Below are positions 63,733 through 64,000 of a DNA stretch of 64,000 nucleotides, in pieces. Numbering within the stretch: position 1 is the first letter of the stretch; the number at the start of each line of letters is the position of its first letter. Both the position numbers and the translations under genes were made by a program. Source of the stretch: Vibrio jasicida CAIM 1864 = LMG 25398 (GTDB lineage Bacteria > Pseudomonadota > Gammaproteobacteria > Enterobacterales > Vibrionaceae); contig NZ_BAOG01000003.1 in the NCBI RefSeq assembly GCF_000400365.1, forward strand, positions 124,001-188,000, read 5' to 3'. The notes below the pieces were generated by a model. It ran no database searches. It had not been told where the DNA came from and saw nothing but the letters and a program-made list of their open reading frames with translations.

Positions 63733-64000
63733 TTGAAACTGAATATTAGCTTCAAAAACCTAAATGCTGCCATTGAGTTAATGGAGCCCAAGAAGAAAGG
63801 CGAGTTTAATCTAGCGTTTGTCGAAACCAGTATTGAAAAGCTGGACTTGGAGCTGGCTAAAGGTAAAGACGTTGAGCTCAAAGATGTTGATATTGACTCT
63901 GGCCTACTTAGCTATAAAGGGCGTAACGTTTCTTTATACATTAAAGATAATGGTACAACTGCGCGTTTCCATGTAGCTGATTGCCGTACTCTCCAGGGAA
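63733..64000 (+). CDS. Third gene of the Zorya operon, N-terminal part only
   Basis: Begins at a TTG one base after the zorB stop, with AGAGG six bases before it, and remains open to the window end (89 codons). The N-terminus reads K-L-N-I-S-F-K-N-L-N and later S-G-L-L-S-Y-K-G-R and F-H-V-A-D-C-R-T-L. Type I Zorya should have ZorC and ZorD (helicase) here and type II ZorE (HNH nuclease). My recollection is that the F-H-x-A-D-C-x-T-L pattern occurs in proteins that end in an HNH nuclease domain, which would suit type II, but the visible part does not decide it. Confidence 0.75.
   Translation, partial: MKLNISFKNLNAAIELMEPKKKGEFNLAFVETSIEKLDLELAKGKDVELKDVDIDSGLLSYKGRNVSLYIKDNGTTARFHVADCRTLQG

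Overview
The window is chromosomal DNA from a marine gammaproteobacterium, almost certainly a Vibrio and probably of the Harveyi clade. This is inferred from the ihfA-relV neighbourhood, the tyrosine-degradation cluster next to a PepT-like peptidase, a ToxR-type winged-helix regulator beside a TagA/StcE-like metalloprotease, and a LuxT-like TetR regulator. No species assignment is possible from sequence reading alone.

Layout. 1-5.7 kb: 3' end of pheS, pheT and ihfA, with two opposite-strand genes (a metallophosphoesterase and an AEC permease) inserted between pheT and ihfA, and a perfect 6 x 7-bp tandem repeat behind pheT. 5.7-13.5 kb: relV (small alarmone synthetase), tpm, purT with a PurR operator, cdd with yohJK, sbcB, and a DUF1826 gene under a Zur box. 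13.6-25.3 kb: cystine transporter tcyP, an NAD-binding protein, then a flavin reductase-like gene leading the cobalamin salvage operon cobT-cobS-cobU-cobC, oligopeptidase pepF, astE and the B12 importer btuCD. 25.3-33.3 kb: small hypotheticals, a MazG-like protein, DUF1415, a divergent MFS/LysR pair, a three-gene HlyD-DUF2955-FUSC export operon and a mini-glutaredoxin. 33.3-39.9 kb: YgjP-like hydrolase, rlmF, a hemerythrin-GGDEF diguanylate cyclase, deoD plus an MFS permease, and a Crp-family regulator. 40.1-51 kb: RND efflux pair, a winged-helix regulator, a two-component system and a ~1,240-residue M66 metalloprotease. 51.3-57.8 kb: PepT-like peptidase, TetR/LuxT-like regulator, and hpd-hmgA-FAH-maiA, the complete route from 4-hydroxyphenylpyruvate to fumarate and acetoacetate. 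58-59.5 kb: DUF2726 protein, a small secreted protein, and two tRNA-Val(GAC) genes.

From 59.6 kb to the end the sequence becomes AT-richer and unlike core Vibrio DNA. It holds an unrecognised 323-residue protein, a 36-codon ORF with a perfect ribosome-binding site, then zorA and zorB, the membrane motor of a Zorya anti-phage system, followed directly by the start of a third gene that the window cuts off. This is the accessory region of the window.

The most interesting signals are: the Zorya island and its small ORF; a structured 5' leader of the PepT-like gene whose outer helix abuts a helix that would hide the ribosome-binding site; a 19-bp direct-repeat operator shared by the RND operon and the neighbouring regulator; a secreted-looking N-terminus on RelV; and competing hairpins upstream of deoD.
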